Source of the DNA: Rhodospirillaceae bacterium
GTDB lineage: Bacteria > Pseudomonadota > Alphaproteobacteria > Thalassobaculales > Thalassobaculaceae
DNA: 5,978 nt
Assembly: GCA_002701455.1 (NCBI GenBank)
Contig: NZVJ01000102.1
Span: 14,269-20,246, forward strand
Reading direction: 5' to 3'
Of this stretch, positions 5,949 to 5,978 are shown piece after piece (the first letter of the stretch is position 1; every line of letters begins with the position of its first letter). The notes under the pieces are model-generated. The model saw nothing but the letters and a program-made list of their open reading frames with translations, did not search any database and was not told the DNA's origin. The position numbers and the translations under genes were made by a program.

Positions 5949-5978
5949 TTAATCTAATTTTCCCGCCCTGGCCTCTTC
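5949..5978 (-). CDS. Possible last codons of an upstream minus-strand gene (partial)
   Basis: Reading the minus strand inward from the right edge, one frame gives nine residues (EEARAGKLD) and a TAA stop at 5951-5949. After that the sequence turns sharply AT-rich until the ribosome binding site of the dehydrogenase gene. The composition change and the hydrophilic C-terminus fit a gene end 42 bases before the dehydrogenase start, which would make it part of the same operon. Nine codons are too few to exclude chance. Confidence 0.3.
   Translation of the reverse strand, partial: EEARAGKLD

Overview
The window reads as bacterial DNA of moderate to slightly AT-rich composition, densely coded, with short spacers, Shine-Dalgarno-like GGAG motifs and several TTG start codons. 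The families present (D-2-hydroxyacid dehydrogenase, LamB/YcsF, PuuE-type deacetylase-like, MmgE/PrpD, PaaK-like ligase) suggest a metabolically versatile environmental bacterium, most likely a proteobacterium. No marker gene fixes the lineage, so this is an inference.

Layout: five complete genes lie head to tail on the minus strand from 5906 down to 293. In order of transcription they are: a D-isomer-specific 2-hydroxyacid dehydrogenase (5906-4935); a LamB/YcsF (5-oxoprolinase subunit A, PxpA-like) protein (4876-4088); a PuuE/allantoinase-like polysaccharide-deacetylase-fold hydrolase (4032-3169); an MmgE/PrpD family protein (3050-1683); and a PaaK-like adenylate-forming CoA ligase (1675-293). 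The gaps are 58, 55, 118 and 7 bases, so one operon is likely, with a possible sub-unit break in the 118-base spacer. At the high-coordinate edge, 5978-5949 may be the last codons of another minus-strand gene. At the low-coordinate edge, 3-131 is the C-terminal end of a plus-strand gene that converges on the operon. The 161 bases between the two convergent genes are AT-rich and contain a weak hairpin followed by T runs. No tRNA, rRNA, CRISPR array, insertion sequence or long repeat is visible.

How the genes may work together: two of the five products belong to families that open cyclic amides (LamB/YcsF acts on 5-oxoproline; PuuE-type proteins act on allantoin or cyclic imides). They sit beside a CoA ligase, a lyase/isomerase/decarboxylase-type MmgE/PrpD protein and a 2-hydroxyacid oxidoreductase. 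A reasonable working idea is a small catabolic operon that opens a lactam, imide or ureide ring, activates the resulting acid with CoA, and finishes with a dehydration, isomerisation or decarboxylation step and a 2-oxo/2-hydroxy acid redox step. The substrate cannot be read from the sequence. The PxpA-like protein lacks its usual PxpB and PxpC partners in this window and carries substitutions in a conserved motif, so plain 5-oxoprolinase activity is not assured.
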